DNA from: an uncultured Clostridia bacterium
GTDB lineage: Bacteria; Bacillota; Clostridia; Oscillospirales; Ruminococcaceae
DNA: 49,027 nt
Direction of reading: 5' to 3'
Assembly: GCA_947629335.1 (NCBI GenBank)
Contig: CANRDI010000014.1
Location: 1-49,027 of the forward strand
Position numbers and translations under genes: made by a program. The notes under the pieces are model-generated. The model saw nothing but the letters and a program-made list of their open reading frames with translations, was not told the DNA's origin and did not search any database. Positions 33,968 through 42,013 of this stretch are shown here, one piece after another (positions within the stretch are counted from its first letter, which is position 1; each line of letters starts with the position of its first letter).

Positions 33968-35324
33968 TAAAATCCTCTCTTTCCATTACCTTGGCTTTTT
34001 CAAGCGAAACGCCGTATATTTCCGAAAGCGCTCTGGCTCTTGAAATAAGCCCGCCCGAATACAGCGACTTAGCGCGTTCGATCTTTGCTCCGTCATCTTC
34101 GCATACTCCGTCCGCAAAATGAAATCCGACGTTTTCCGAAGCATTCTGCGAAAGTTCACCCGCCATTTTTCCGAGCAGGCAGACATTTTCCGCTACTTGC
34201 ACAAGGTTTTTTGCTAAAAGTTTTCTGTAAAAACTTGTTGTGCGATAGGTGCGGCTGTTGCGGCTGACGACCTCGGTGGCGGTGCGTATCGTGCCGTTTT
34301 TGAACGACAGCGCTCCTTCCGACAGTCCTACTTGCATACAAAGCAGATCCATCAGCTTTTCAAGCGCGCTTATATGCTCTGTTACACGAAGTTCGCCGGT
34401 GTTGTCCATGATTTTAAGATCTTCGGAGTCGGAGGTCGAAAATGCCTCAAAAACTTCGTCATTGACGTCAAAATAGCGTTTCAGCTCGCCGTTATCGTCA
34501 TAATCCCCTCTCACCGCATAGCTCGGTACAATAATGCGCTTTTTTCCGAGGACAAATTCTCTCGAAAGGCTGTCAAACACAATATCGAGCGATTTTAAAG
34601 TATCCTCCGCGCCCGCGAAAACCGACGTCCCAAGCGCCGAGCATTGCTTTGCAGAGCCTGTTCCTGCGCGGAAGTATACAAACAGAGGCTTTTCAAGACC
34701 CTTTATTACAGTTCTTTCCGAAAGTCTCGGAAAGACCTCTGAGAGCGCCGTTTCTGCGCCGTTGTCGCGGTAAAGCCTGTTTTCAATTACAAGTCCCTCG
34801 TCCGTCAGCTCCTGCGTTTCCGCAAGCACATAATTTTTGCCGTTTACACAGACCTCCGACCCGAACGCACCCGCATAAATACCGCCCGCACTCCATTTTG
34901 TAGGAACAAACCTGTCCGCCGTAATAAAATCGAGTTTTACACCGTTGTCATAAAAGACTTTTACAGCGCCGCCTCCGAGCGCAAAAACTTTTTCTGCAAA
35001 ATCGGCGAAGCGTTCTGAAAAATTGTTTTCTGCAAATACGCGCCGCAGATATTCTTCGGTTTCTTTGTCCGAACACGAGATCTCCGAGCTTTCCGCAAAG
35101 CACAGTCTCGAAAGCTCCGAGCAGACCGCCTTTGCCGCGCCGAGCGAGGCAACTTTTCTCATACCGCCGCTGTTAAGCCCGCCTTTTTTGGTATAGCGCC
35201 AGCTCCCGCCGCCGTTATAGATATCGTTCCATGCGGCTATTTCTCCTGCATAAAGCGCCGAAAGCTCGCTGACATTTTTCAGCTTCTGCTTTCTTAACAG
35301 AAAATTTATAAGTCCCAAACTCAT
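33957..35324 (-). CDS. Phage portal protein (SPP1 gp6-like)
   Basis: 455 residues. The pattern fits SPP1-type portals: ELSRLCFAESSEISCSDKET (wing region), NGVKLDFITADRFVPTKW, SALGTSVFAGAEDTLKSLDI followed by VFDSLSREFVLGKKRIIVPS, and the C-terminal SFKNGTIRTATEVVSRNSRT with TTSFYRKLLAKNLVQVAE. The portal forms the DNA gate of the capsid. GGAGG abuts the ATG too closely (1 base); an in-frame TTG two codons on (35318) would have ideal 7-base spacing and may be the true start. No terminase gene precedes it: upstream lie only repeats and the structured RNA locus on the other strand. Confidence 0.8.
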   Translation of the reverse strand: MSLGLINFLLRKQKLKNVSELSALYAGEIAAWNDIYNGGGSWRYTKKGGLNSGGMRKVASLGAAKAVCSELSRLCFAESSEISCSDKETEEYLRRVFAENNFSERFADFAEKVFALGGGAVKVFYDNGVKLDFITADRFVPTKWSAGGIYAGAFGSEVCVNGKNYVLAETQELTDEGLVIENRLYRDNGAETALSEVFPRLSERTVIKGLEKPLFVYFRAGTGSAKQCSALGTSVFAGAEDTLKSLDIVFDSLSREFVLGKKRIIVPSYAVRGDYDDNGELKRYFDVNDEVFEAFSTSDSEDLKIMDNTGELRVTEHISALEKLMDLLCMQVGLSEGALSFKNGTIRTATEVVSRNSRTYRTTSFYRKLLAKNLVQVAENVCLLGKMAGELSQNASENVGFHFADGVCEDDGAKIERAKSLYSGGLISRARALSEIYGVSLEKAKVMEREDFNGE

Positions 35325-35363
35325 TCCTCCTTTCCTGTTTATTTGCGGTTTCTTCCCGCTGAA

Positions 35364-35376
35364 ATGATAATATCAT
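35364..35376. promoter_or_regulatory. ATGATA-A-TATCAT palindrome upstream of the phage-like operon
   Basis: A 13-base palindrome 40 bp upstream of the portal start, followed by a direct repeat AAACTGCAA-AAAACTGCAA (35383-35400). The half-sites equal those at the XRE gene promoter (3325-3352), though the spacing differs (1 versus 6 bases). It may be an operator. I do not see a convincing -35/-10 pair for the operon here. Confidence 0.4.
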
Positions 35377-35436
35377 CTCATAAACTGCAAAAAACTGCAA
35401 TCAGAGGTAAGAAGTAAGAAGAAGCGGAGAGCATTT

Positions 35437-35508
35437 CCCATACAGCACGTTACATAAAAGTTTTGAAAAGGGGTTTGGGGAAAAACTTTTTCAAAAGTTT
35501 TTCCCCAA
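35437..35508. repeat. Dispersed palindromic repeat, copy 2
   Basis: Nearly identical to 5-77, with the palindrome GGGGAAAAACTTTT-tc-AAAAGTTTTTCCCC at 35477-35506. It lies between the phage-like operon and the RNA locus. Confidence 0.7.
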
Positions 35509-35602
35509 TATAAAATCAAAAACTTTCGCCACGCGCCCGTTTTTTCCGCTTGTCACACACTGTGGAAGAACCAAACCGCGGAGGGAACCTGACGGTTCGC
35601 TT

Positions 35603-35690
35603 TTAGAGGTTAGAGTTTAAATTGAGAGGTTATTTGCCGAATATAACGCATAAAAAAGAAAAAGGTCAGAACCAAAATTCTAACCTCTAA
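35603..35690. repeat. 88-bp element with 11-bp perfect inverted ends
   Basis: TTAGAGGTTAG (35603-35613) and CTAACCTCTAA (35680-35690). A third partial copy (GAGAGGTTA) lies inside at 35624-35632. It resembles a small non-autonomous element or a long hairpin just upstream of the element A promoter. Confidence 0.5.
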
Positions 35691-35703
35691 GCGGGGAAAA
35701 CTA

Positions 35704-35732
35704 TTGACAAATATCGCGGAATGTGATATAAT
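35704..35732 (+). promoter_or_regulatory. Promoter of element A copy 1
   Basis: TTGACA (35704-35709), 17 bp, TATAAT (35727-35732), extended TGA. Perfect consensus. The flanking bases match the promoter of LRR paralog 1 (18606-18634). Confidence 0.9.
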
Positions 35733-35738
35733 GCAAAT

Positions 35739-35898
35739 GCAACACAACTGAATATACAAGCAAAAAAGGCGTATATTTTTACTATTTGGTAAAAGTGTAT
35801 GCTCTATTTCGTATGCCTTTTTTGTTTGGAGACGAGTTGTGTTGCAGCAATCGGAGCTTGCATTTTTACAGTGCGCGGCTTCGGCTGCGCATTTTTTT
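35739..35898 (+). ncRNA. Structured RNA element A, copy 1
   Basis: Predicted start 35739, seven bases after the -10. P1: GCAACACAACT (35739-35749) with AGTTGTGTTGC (35835-35845). P2: 35757-35774 with 35811-35828 (18 pairs with three G-U). P3: TTTTTAC (35776-35782) with GTAAAAG (35789-35795). The conserved tail includes GCATTTTTAC (35860-35869), able to pair with the P3 3' strand. The terminator TGCGCGGC-ttcg-GCTGCGCA (35872-35891) is followed by seven T. GTATGC occurs twice (35797-35802 region and 35811-35816), giving a second possible switch. Same plan as copies 2 and 3; not a known family to me. Confidence 0.8.
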
Positions 35899-35901
35899 AT
35901 G

Positions 35902-35944
35902 GTAAAATTCATTTTACAGATTTAGAGAATGACTGTGTTATAAT
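35902..35944 (+). promoter_or_regulatory. Promoter with palindromic operator for element B copy 1
   Basis: Perfect TATAAT (35939-35944) with extended TGT, preceded 20 bp earlier by TTTACA. The palindrome GTAAAAT-tc-ATTTTAC (35902-35917) covers the -35 region. Copy 2 at 45361-45403 keeps the same spacing and all but one base of the palindrome, so a DNA-binding regulator is plausible. Confidence 0.6.
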
Positions 35945-35950
35945 TATTGT

Positions 35951-36070
35951 AAGGCATAATATTTTCTATTGAACATCGGGAGCTTTTGCTTTAACAACGT
36001 TTTCTCCTTTAGCGTCCGTGTTTAATAGAAAAAATTGCGCCGAGGCAATTTTAAGCCTGCAATTTTTTAT
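35951..36070 (+). ncRNA. Structured RNA element B, copy 1 (leader of LRR paralog 4)
   Basis: About 120 bases. An AU-rich basal helix joins GGCATAATATTTTCTATT (35953-35970) to AATAGAAAAAATTGCGCC. An inner helix joins TTGAACAT to GTGTTTAA with two G-U pairs, followed by CGGGAGC/GCGTCCG. The apex keeps CTTTT..TTTAAC. A conserved 3' piece GAGGCAATTTTAAGCC follows. Copy 2 (45410-45530) has the same helices with changed bases. No T-run of clear terminator type follows before the LRR ribosome site, so it is likely a 5' leader here. Confidence 0.6.
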
Positions 36071-36094
36071 TGACAATTTTAAGGAGGACAAAAA

Positions 36095-37615
36095 ATGAAA
36101 AAAGCAAAAATCTTATCGGCAGTATTAGCGGCTTCGCTTTTGCTGTCGGGGTGCGGGGAGAGCAAGGAAAGCCCCTCGCAAAGCTCGCAGCCGAGCAGTT
36201 CAACAGGCAATTCAAGCAGTTCTTCGCCGAGCAGCTCATCTTCTCCAAGCTCGTCAGCTTCAACAAGCAGTTCGTCCGAAAGCAGTTCTACAAGCTCTGA
36301 AAGTTCTTCAAGCTCCGAGGCTTCAAGTTCTGCGCCTGCAAGCTCATCAAGCAAACCCGCTTCAAGCTCAAAGCCTGCAAGTTCTTCAAGCAAACCAGCT
36401 TCAAGCAGCTCAAAGCCCGCAAGTTCATCAAGCAAGCCTGCTTCAAGCAGTTCAAAGCCCGCAAGTTCGTCAAGTAAGCCTGCTTCAAGCAGTTCCAAGC
36501 CTGCAAGCTCATCAAGCAAGCCCGCTTCAAGCAGCTCAAAGCCCGCAAGTTCGTCAAGCAAGCCCGCTTCAAGCAGCTCAAAGCCCGCAAGCTCGTCAAC
36601 GCCTGCAAGCTCATCAACTCCTCCTGCAAGCGGCACGGTAACAATTTTGGGCGTAGAATATGATATTGCTACTACAACAAAATTAAATTTGAATAGTATT
36701 GAAGGCTCTTATACAATGACAAATGATGATATTGTTGAAGTAGGTAAACTTGTAAATCTTACCGATTTAGTGATTTACGGATATGAAGTCAGCGACATAA
36801 CTCCGCTTAAAAATCTTACACATTTGACAAATTTAGAATTGTTTACATTTGATGTTGAAGATATATCGCCGCTTGCAAATTTAACCAATCTTAAATCGTT
36901 GTCTTTACAGGTTTATAAAATCAATACTTTAAAACCTCTTGCAAATCTTACTAATTTGACAACCATGACCTTGGGAGGTTATGAAGGCGGTATAGAAATT
37001 GGCGATACAAACTTGGATTCGTTTAAAAAACTTACCAATCTGACAAAGTTGTCATTATGTTTGGTTAATGATAAAATCAGCGATTTAACGCCCCTTTCAA
37101 ACCTTACTAAATTGGATTCTTTGTTCATAACTACTAACGGTCAAATCAGTGATTTAACTCCGCTTTCAAAGCTTACTAATCTGACAGATTTGGGTTTGAG
37201 CGGCAAAATCAGCGATTTAACTCCGCTTTCAAAACTTACTAAATTGAAATCTTTGGGCGTATCTACTAATTGTCAAATCATTGATATTAGTGCACTTGTC
37301 AATCTTCCTAATTTGAAAATATTGTCCTTGGGCGGTCTATTCCTTGACGGTCAAATCAGTGATATAACACAACTCGCAAGTTTTACTAATTTAACAGAAC
37401 TGGATTTGAGTTATAATGAAATCAACGACATAACACCGCTTGAAAATCTAACTAATTTGACGCGGTTGTCCTTGAGCGGCAATCAAATAAGCAATATAAA
37501 GCCGCTTGCAAAACTTACTAAACTGATAGATTTATATTTATACGGAAATAAAATCAGCGAAGAAGATAAAACTTGGCTTAAACAGCAGCTTCCAAATTGC
37601 GATATAGATTTTTAA
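36095..37615 (+). CDS. Internalin-like leucine-rich repeat lipoprotein (paralog 4)
   Basis: 506 residues. Lipobox LLSGC (Cys20). Residues about 25-180 are a very long Ser-rich linker with at least ten SSSKPASS units. The header TVTILGVEYDIATTTKLNLN comes next, then about twelve internalin-type repeats, less regular than in the paralogs (for example QISDLTPLSKLTNLTDLGLS), and the cap EEDKTWLKQQLPNCDIDF, nearly identical to that of paralog 3. AAGGAGGAC lies 7 bases before the ATG. Two structured elements (A then B) fill the 360 bp between the promoter and the gene. It is separated from the three tandem paralogs by 14 kb and lies on the opposite strand. Confidence 0.9.
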   Translation: MKKAKILSAVLAASLLLSGCGESKESPSQSSQPSSSTGNSSSSSPSSSSSPSSSASTSSSSESSSTSSESSSSSEASSSAPASSSSKPASSSKPASSSSKPASSSSKPASSSSKPASSSSKPASSSSKPASSSSKPASSSSKPASSSSKPASSSSKPASSSSKPASSSTPASSSTPPASGTVTILGVEYDIATTTKLNLNSIEGSYTMTNDDIVEVGKLVNLTDLVIYGYEVSDITPLKNLTHLTNLELFTFDVEDISPLANLTNLKSLSLQVYKINTLKPLANLTNLTTMTLGGYEGGIEIGDTNLDSFKKLTNLTKLSLCLVNDKISDLTPLSNLTKLDSLFITTNGQISDLTPLSKLTNLTDLGLSGKISDLTPLSKLTKLKSLGVSTNCQIIDISALVNLPNLKILSLGGLFLDGQISDITQLASFTNLTELDLSYNEINDITPLENLTNLTRLSLSGNQISNIKPLAKLTKLIDLYLYGNKISEEDKTWLKQQLPNCDIDF

Positions 37616-37618
37616 AAC

Positions 37619-37648
37619 AAACCCCCGGCTGCCTGAACAGTCGGGGTT
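37619..37648. terminator. Terminator between LRR paralog 4 and azlD
   Basis: AACCCCCGGCTG and CAGTCGGGGTT pair (one bulge) around CCTGAA just after the LRR stop; it also lies just after the end of the convergent azlCD operon. Confidence 0.6.
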
Positions 37649-37652
37649 ATAA

Positions 37653-37973
37653 TTACATAATGCTCATAATGAACTCTGTCACAAACACCCCCGCGCACGA
37701 GGCTATCGCTACCGTCATAAGACCCCTCTCGAAAAACGCTAAAACGAGCGCTGTCAAAAGTCCTACTGCCGCGCTTATGAACGAGCTGCTGCTGTAAAAT
37801 ATCGCGGGTATGGTCATCGCGCTTAATACCGCGTAAGGAATGTAGTAAAGAAAATCCAGAACGAACCGCGACTTTATCTTTCCTCTTACCGCCGCCAGCG
37901 GCAGCATTCTTATGAGATATGTCACCATTGCCATGATAATAATGCTTACGCACAGATACACAGTTTCGGTCAT
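37653..37973 (-). CDS. azlD: AzlD-family branched-chain amino acid export subunit
   Basis: 106 residues from the ATG at 37973, which has AAAGGAGGG upstream and shares one base with the azlC stop (TAATG). Four hydrophobic spans. Family pattern: MAMVTYLIRMLPLAAVRGK, then FLYYIPYAVLSAMTIPAIFY. AzlD is the small partner of AzlC in an exporter of branched-chain amino acids or analogues. It is translated directly after azlC, as usual. Confidence 0.9.
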   Translation of the reverse strand: MTETVYLCVSIIIMAMVTYLIRMLPLAAVRGKIKSRFVLDFLYYIPYAVLSAMTIPAIFYSSSSFISAAVGLLTALVLAFFERGLMTVAIASCAGVFVTEFIMSIM

Positions 37974-38695
37974 TAAGCGCCCTCCTTTCTCGGAAACAAA
38001 AGCGCGCCGAGCGCCGCAGCTATCACCGCGCAAATTATCACGGATATTCCCGAAGAAATTCCCGAAAATATCGGAACATATTTTATCACACAGCTAAGCC
38101 CTGCCGCGATAAGCGCCACCGCCATAACACCGCGTATCTTCTTCGCGGGCGGAATAATTATCGCTACAAACATTGTGTAAATGGCGATTCCGAGCGCAGA
38201 CTTTATGTTTTCGGGAAGTATCTCCCCAAACAGCGCGCCCATAGCCGTTCCTGCCGCCCAGAAAATATACGGAAGCGTTATAAGTCCGTACATATACCGC
38301 GGTTCTATTTCCCCTTCTTTTCCCGAAGCAACTGCGAAGATCTCGTCCGTTATCCCAAACGCGCTTATTATCCTGTGAAGCAAATTGTACTTTTTGTCCA
38401 ACTTCTGCGACAGCGACAAACTCATAAGCGTATAGCGTATGTTTATAACAAGCTGTGCCAGCGCCATTTCCGCAAATCCGCCGCCTGCCGCGATTATTCC
38501 TGCTCCCGCAAGCTGTCCTGCGGAAGTAAGGTTCGTCATGGAAATAATTATCGCCGCAAGCGGACTTATACCCATTCCGACCGCTGTTATTCCGAAAGTA
38601 AACGAAACCGAAAGATACCCCAGCGCTATCGGGATACCGTCTATAAGCCCCGCCCTGTATCTCACCGCCCGTTTGTCGGTTTTTGCTTTTTCCAT
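37973..38695 (-). CDS. azlC: AzlC-family branched-chain amino acid export permease
   Basis: 240 residues. Pattern: GLIDGIPIALGYLSVSFTFG, ISMTNLTSAGQLAGAGIIAA, and LAQLVINIRYTLMSLSLSQK, all typical of AzlC. Five or more membrane spans. The pair exports branched-chain amino acids or 4-azaleucine in Bacillus; the substrate here is inferred. The ATG and the azlD gene are in standard order. No regulator of the Lrp/AzlB type is adjacent. Confidence 0.92.
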   Translation of the reverse strand: MEKAKTDKRAVRYRAGLIDGIPIALGYLSVSFTFGITAVGMGISPLAAIIISMTNLTSAGQLAGAGIIAAGGGFAEMALAQLVINIRYTLMSLSLSQKLDKKYNLLHRIISAFGITDEIFAVASGKEGEIEPRYMYGLITLPYIFWAAGTAMGALFGEILPENIKSALGIAIYTMFVAIIIPPAKKIRGVMAVALIAAGLSCVIKYVPIFSGISSGISVIICAVIAAALGALLFPRKEGA

Positions 38696-38771
38696 AATCC
38701 CCGTTCCCTTTTTGCAACAACAACGCGGTTCAGCTCACCGCCGAACCGCGTTTACATTTTACATTTTTAAT

Positions 38772-40751
38772 TTATTCTTCAGCCGGCGCTTCTGCGTTTT
38801 CCACAGGTTCTGTAAGCGCGCGTACCGAAAGAGAAACTCTCTCCCTCTCATTGTCGATCTCAATGATCTTGACTTCGACCTCTTGTCCTATCGTAAGTAC
38901 GGTATTAATATCCGTCACTCTCTCCGCCGAGATCTGGCTTATATGAATAAGCCCGTCAACGCCGGGGATTATCTGCGCAAATGCTCCGAAATCAGTTATC
39001 GAAACGATAGTCGCCTTGATAACGTCGCCCTTTGAGTATTCCGCGATAAACTTCTTCCACGGGTTTTCGTCGGGATCTTTCGCCGTAAGCGAAACGCGCT
39101 TTTTCTCCGCGTCGAAAGACTTTACGATAACATTTATCTTGTCGCCTATCTTTACGATGTCCTTCGGGTGACCTATCCTGTTCCAAGTAAGATCAGCGGT
39201 ATGAACCAACCCGTCGATTGCTCCGATATCAACAAATACGCCATAGCTCTCAATCGAGCGAACCTCGCCCTCAAACTTCTGACCGACCTCGATATTCTCC
39301 CAGAATTTCGCCTTTTCAGCGTCGCGGATCTCCTTATTTGCCTGACGCATTGAGCCGACAACTCTTCCGCCGCGCTCTCCGCTCACTTCGATGATCTTGA
39401 ACTTAACTGTCTTTTTCAGCAGATCCTCAAGTTTTCCTGTGCGCGGGATACCCGTATGCGAACCGGGGATAAACACTCTCGTGTTCTCATAGATAACGAT
39501 AACTCCGCCTTTTACTACCTGAGAAACAACGCCCTCGATAGTTTCATTCGCCTCTTTTACAGCGGCGAGTTTTTCAAGACCGAGCGCCGAGTCTACGCGC
39601 TTTTTCGACAGCGCGACAGTACCTACGTTGTCGTCAACCTTAATAACAACCGCGTCAATAACATCTCCCGGCTTAACAATGTCCTCAACCTCGGCATTCG
39701 GGTCGTTTGTAAGTTCCTCGCGGACTATGTAGCCCGTCTGCTTCGCGCCGACTTCAACGACAGCTTCCTTTTTGGATACGCTGACAACCGTAGCCTTAAC
39801 TCTCTTGTTCGTATATAATCTTGTAAAAGACTGATCCTGTTCAAGCAGCGAAGCAAAATCCTCCTCATTATTTTCGGTGTTTTTGATGTTTTCCTCGTTC
39901 ATTTTATTATGAACCTCCTTAATTATGTGGCGCGGAGTTGAAGCTCCGGCTGTAATGCCGACAATACTGCCGGCGGGCAGACCCTTTACCGTCTGCTCTG
40001 AAAGCTCTTCGGCATTTGACACGAAAACTGTTTTACAGTATTCCCCGCAAATTTCCGCGAGCCTTCTTGTGTTAGAACTGCTCTTTCCTCCGACGACGAT
40101 CATCAGAGCGGCTCTTTTAGCAAGCTCCCTTGCGCTTTTCTGGCGCTTGTCGGTCGCATTGCATATTGTATCATATATCTCAGCGCGGCTGTACTTTCTT
40201 CGGATCAGCTCCGAATATTCGTCAAACTTACCGCGGTCGAAGGTCGTTTGGACCACAACGGCAAACTTTCCGCCGCAATTCGCCGCGCCGCTTTCTATCA
40301 GCGCGTCGATCTCCGCAAAATCCCTGCACGCATAAGCCGCGCATGATGCGTTTCCCATTATCCCGATAACTTCGGGGTGGTTTTTATCTCCAAGCACGAA
40401 AACCGTGCTTTCTTTATCAAATCCCGAAACAATGCCGTGAATACGCTTTACAAACGGACACGTCGCGTCAAAAACCTCCGTACACTTTTCCCGTACTTCG
40501 TTTTCGACCGCCTTCGTCACTCCGTGAGAACGTATAACGACGGGGCAGCCCTTCGCCTCATCGGGCGATTTTGCCGCGAAAACGCCTTTTTCCCTCAGCT
40601 CCGATACTGCTTCTTCATTATGGATAAGCTCTCCGAGAGTATATACTTTTCCGTATTTCTCCGCGGCATTTTCCGCAATCTCCACGGCTCTGCGAACTCC
40701 GGGGCAGAACCCCGCGTTCTCTGCAATTTCTATTCTCATCTCAGACGACAT
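38772..40751 (-). CDS. ispH: Fused 4-hydroxy-3-methylbut-2-enyl diphosphate reductase / ribosomal protein S1
   Basis: About 659 residues. Residues 1-290: IspH, with AENAGFCPGVRRAVEIAENA (first cluster Cys), VIRSHGVTK, DATCPFVKRIH (second Cys), ICNATDKRQKSARELA (third Cys) and VVGGKSSSNTRRLAEICGEY. It makes IPP/DMAPP, the last step of the MEP pathway. Residues about 315-650: four S1 RNA-binding domains, for example VKATVVSVSKKEAVVEVGAK, FEGEVRSIESYGVFVDIGAI and DVIKATIVSITDFGAFAQII. This fusion is well known in Clostridia. Start choice: AAGGAG is 10 bases before the ATG at 40751; ATGs at 40760 and 40739 are alternatives. It overlaps the plsC stop by about 11 bp. Confidence 0.95.
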   Translation of the reverse strand: MSSEMRIEIAENAGFCPGVRRAVEIAENAAEKYGKVYTLGELIHNEEAVSELREKGVFAAKSPDEAKGCPVVIRSHGVTKAVENEVREKCTEVFDATCPFVKRIHGIVSGFDKESTVFVLGDKNHPEVIGIMGNASCAAYACRDFAEIDALIESGAANCGGKFAVVVQTTFDRGKFDEYSELIRRKYSRAEIYDTICNATDKRQKSARELAKRAALMIVVGGKSSSNTRRLAEICGEYCKTVFVSNAEELSEQTVKGLPAGSIVGITAGASTPRHIIKEVHNKMNEENIKNTENNEEDFASLLEQDQSFTRLYTNKRVKATVVSVSKKEAVVEVGAKQTGYIVREELTNDPNAEVEDIVKPGDVIDAVVIKVDDNVGTVALSKKRVDSALGLEKLAAVKEANETIEGVVSQVVKGGVIVIYENTRVFIPGSHTGIPRTGKLEDLLKKTVKFKIIEVSGERGGRVVGSMRQANKEIRDAEKAKFWENIEVGQKFEGEVRSIESYGVFVDIGAIDGLVHTADLTWNRIGHPKDIVKIGDKINVIVKSFDAEKKRVSLTAKDPDENPWKKFIAEYSKGDVIKATIVSITDFGAFAQIIPGVDGLIHISQISAERVTDINTVLTIGQEVEVKIIEIDNERERVSLSVRALTEPVENAEAPAEE

Positions 40752-41346
40752 CGGGAGCATTCTCCTTGAGATTTGCTATCTCGCCCATAATGAGCTTGCT
40801 TATTCTGTGTATCTCATGTTTGTCCTCGGCGTCAATGTCAAAATTCTCCGCTGAGATCATTTGTCCGACCGAAACCAGCACATTTCTTCTGAACTTTTTC
40901 TTTCCATATTCCACATAAACAGGAACAACAGGCACTTTAGCCCTCGCCGCTATCAGCGAAACTCCGCTTTTCGGCTTTCCCAGCTCGCCGGTCTTAGAAC
41001 GAGTTCCCTCCGGAAATATCACGAAAACTCTTCCGTTTTTAAGGCTTTCGATCGCCGTATCGATACCCGCCGTATCCTTAGACCCTCTTTTTACGGGAAA
41101 CGCCCCTAATTTTTTTATAAGCCATGTGAACAGGGGATTTATGCGGAAAAGCTCGTCCTTCGCCATAAACGTATACTTTCCCTTAAACACGATGCCGACC
41201 ATAGGCGGATCGCAGTTGGAAACATGATTTGAAGCGATAATATACCCGCTTTTTGCTTCTGGGATATTCTCTTTTCCTATTACAGTGATCTTAAAGATGA
41301 TATGAAAAATAAAATTTACTACGCCGCGGCAAAAATTATAAAACAT
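40741..41346 (-). CDS. plsC: 1-acyl-sn-glycerol-3-phosphate acyltransferase
   Basis: 201 residues from the ATG at 41346, which has AGGGAG upstream and overlaps the end of cmk by 11 bp. Motifs: IIASNHVSNCDPPMVG (HX4D catalytic motif), KGKYTFMAKDELF, and FVIFPEGTRSKTGELGKPKS (FPEGTR). PlsC makes phosphatidic acid from lysophosphatidic acid at the membrane. It sits in the cmk-plsC-ispH/S1 cluster common in Clostridia and Bacillus relatives, where overlaps imply translational coupling. Confidence 0.94.
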   Translation of the reverse strand: MFYNFCRGVVNFIFHIIFKITVIGKENIPEAKSGYIIASNHVSNCDPPMVGIVFKGKYTFMAKDELFRINPLFTWLIKKLGAFPVKRGSKDTAGIDTAIESLKNGRVFVIFPEGTRSKTGELGKPKSGVSLIAARAKVPVVPVYVEYGKKKFRRNVLVSVGQMISAENFDIDAEDKHEIHRISKLIMGEIANLKENAPDVV

Positions 41347-42013
41347 TTTGCCGCTCCCTGACAATGCCGCATATAAGCTCGACGCTCTGTCCGAAATCAA
41401 GCTCGGAAGTGTCCACAAATATCGCGTCATCCGCCTGTTTCAGCGGAGCCACGGCACGGTGGCTGTCGTTATGATCGCGCTCGTTAAGATCGCTCAGCAC
41501 ATCCTCGAACGTCGTCTCAACGCCCTTTTTTATAAGCTCGTCATATCGTCTTTTAGCTCTTATTTCGGGCTTTGCAGTAAGAAATATCTTTACGTCGGCA
41601 TTCGGTAAAACGACCGTACCTATATCGCGCCCGTCCATGATAACGTCGTTTTTTTCCGCAGCTTCTCTCTGCATACTGAGAAGTTTCCCGCGCACCTGAG
41701 GAATAGCCGAAACCACGCTCGCCGCCATTGACATTTCCGGAAGCCTTATCTCCTCGGAAACGTCCTCGCCGTTCAAGAACACATGCTGAACGCCGTCAAC
41801 AAGCGAAAGCCCGACGTTAATGCCGTCAAGACAGCCCGCCACCTCCGACGGATCTTCGAGCTTTTTTCCGTTTCTTACGCAATACAGTCCAACCGCTCTG
41901 TAAAGCGCGCCCGTATCGCAGTAGATAAACCCCAGCCGCTTTGCGCATTCTCTCGCAACCGTGCTTTTACCCGCTCCGACAGGTCCGTCAATAGCGACAG
42001 AAATAAATTTCAA
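41336..42013 (-). CDS. cmk: Cytidylate kinase
   Basis: 225 residues. ISVAIDGPVGAGKSTVAREC is the P-loop; IYCDTGALYRAVGLY and IMDGRDIGTVVLPNADVKIF are CMP-kinase motifs, and DSHRAVAPLKQADDAIFVDT is the C-terminal signature. It phosphorylates CMP and dCMP. First gene of the cmk-plsC-ispH/rpsA operon, with a 195-base leader from the promoter at 42215-42243. Confidence 0.96.
   Translation of the reverse strand: MKFISVAIDGPVGAGKSTVARECAKRLGFIYCDTGALYRAVGLYCVRNGKKLEDPSEVAGCLDGINVGLSLVDGVQHVFLNGEDVSEEIRLPEMSMAASVVSAIPQVRGKLLSMQREAAEKNDVIMDGRDIGTVVLPNADVKIFLTAKPEIRAKRRYDELIKKGVETTFEDVLSDLNERDHNDSHRAVAPLKQADDAIFVDTSELDFGQSVELICGIVRERQNVL

Noticed and set aside
28227-35324. Contractile injection system or tailocin
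   Set aside because: Portal and major capsid genes are present and no sheath, tube or tape-measure gene is visible, so it is a head-bearing phage cassette.
35739-35898. Element A as 6S RNA
   Set aside because: It has a closing stem starting at +1, but it is shorter than 6S RNA, lacks a large central bubble, is present three times and sits in gene leaders with its own terminator.
36079-36644. Minus-strand open frames opposite the paralog 4 linker
   Set aside because: Same cause: low-complexity repeat read in antisense.
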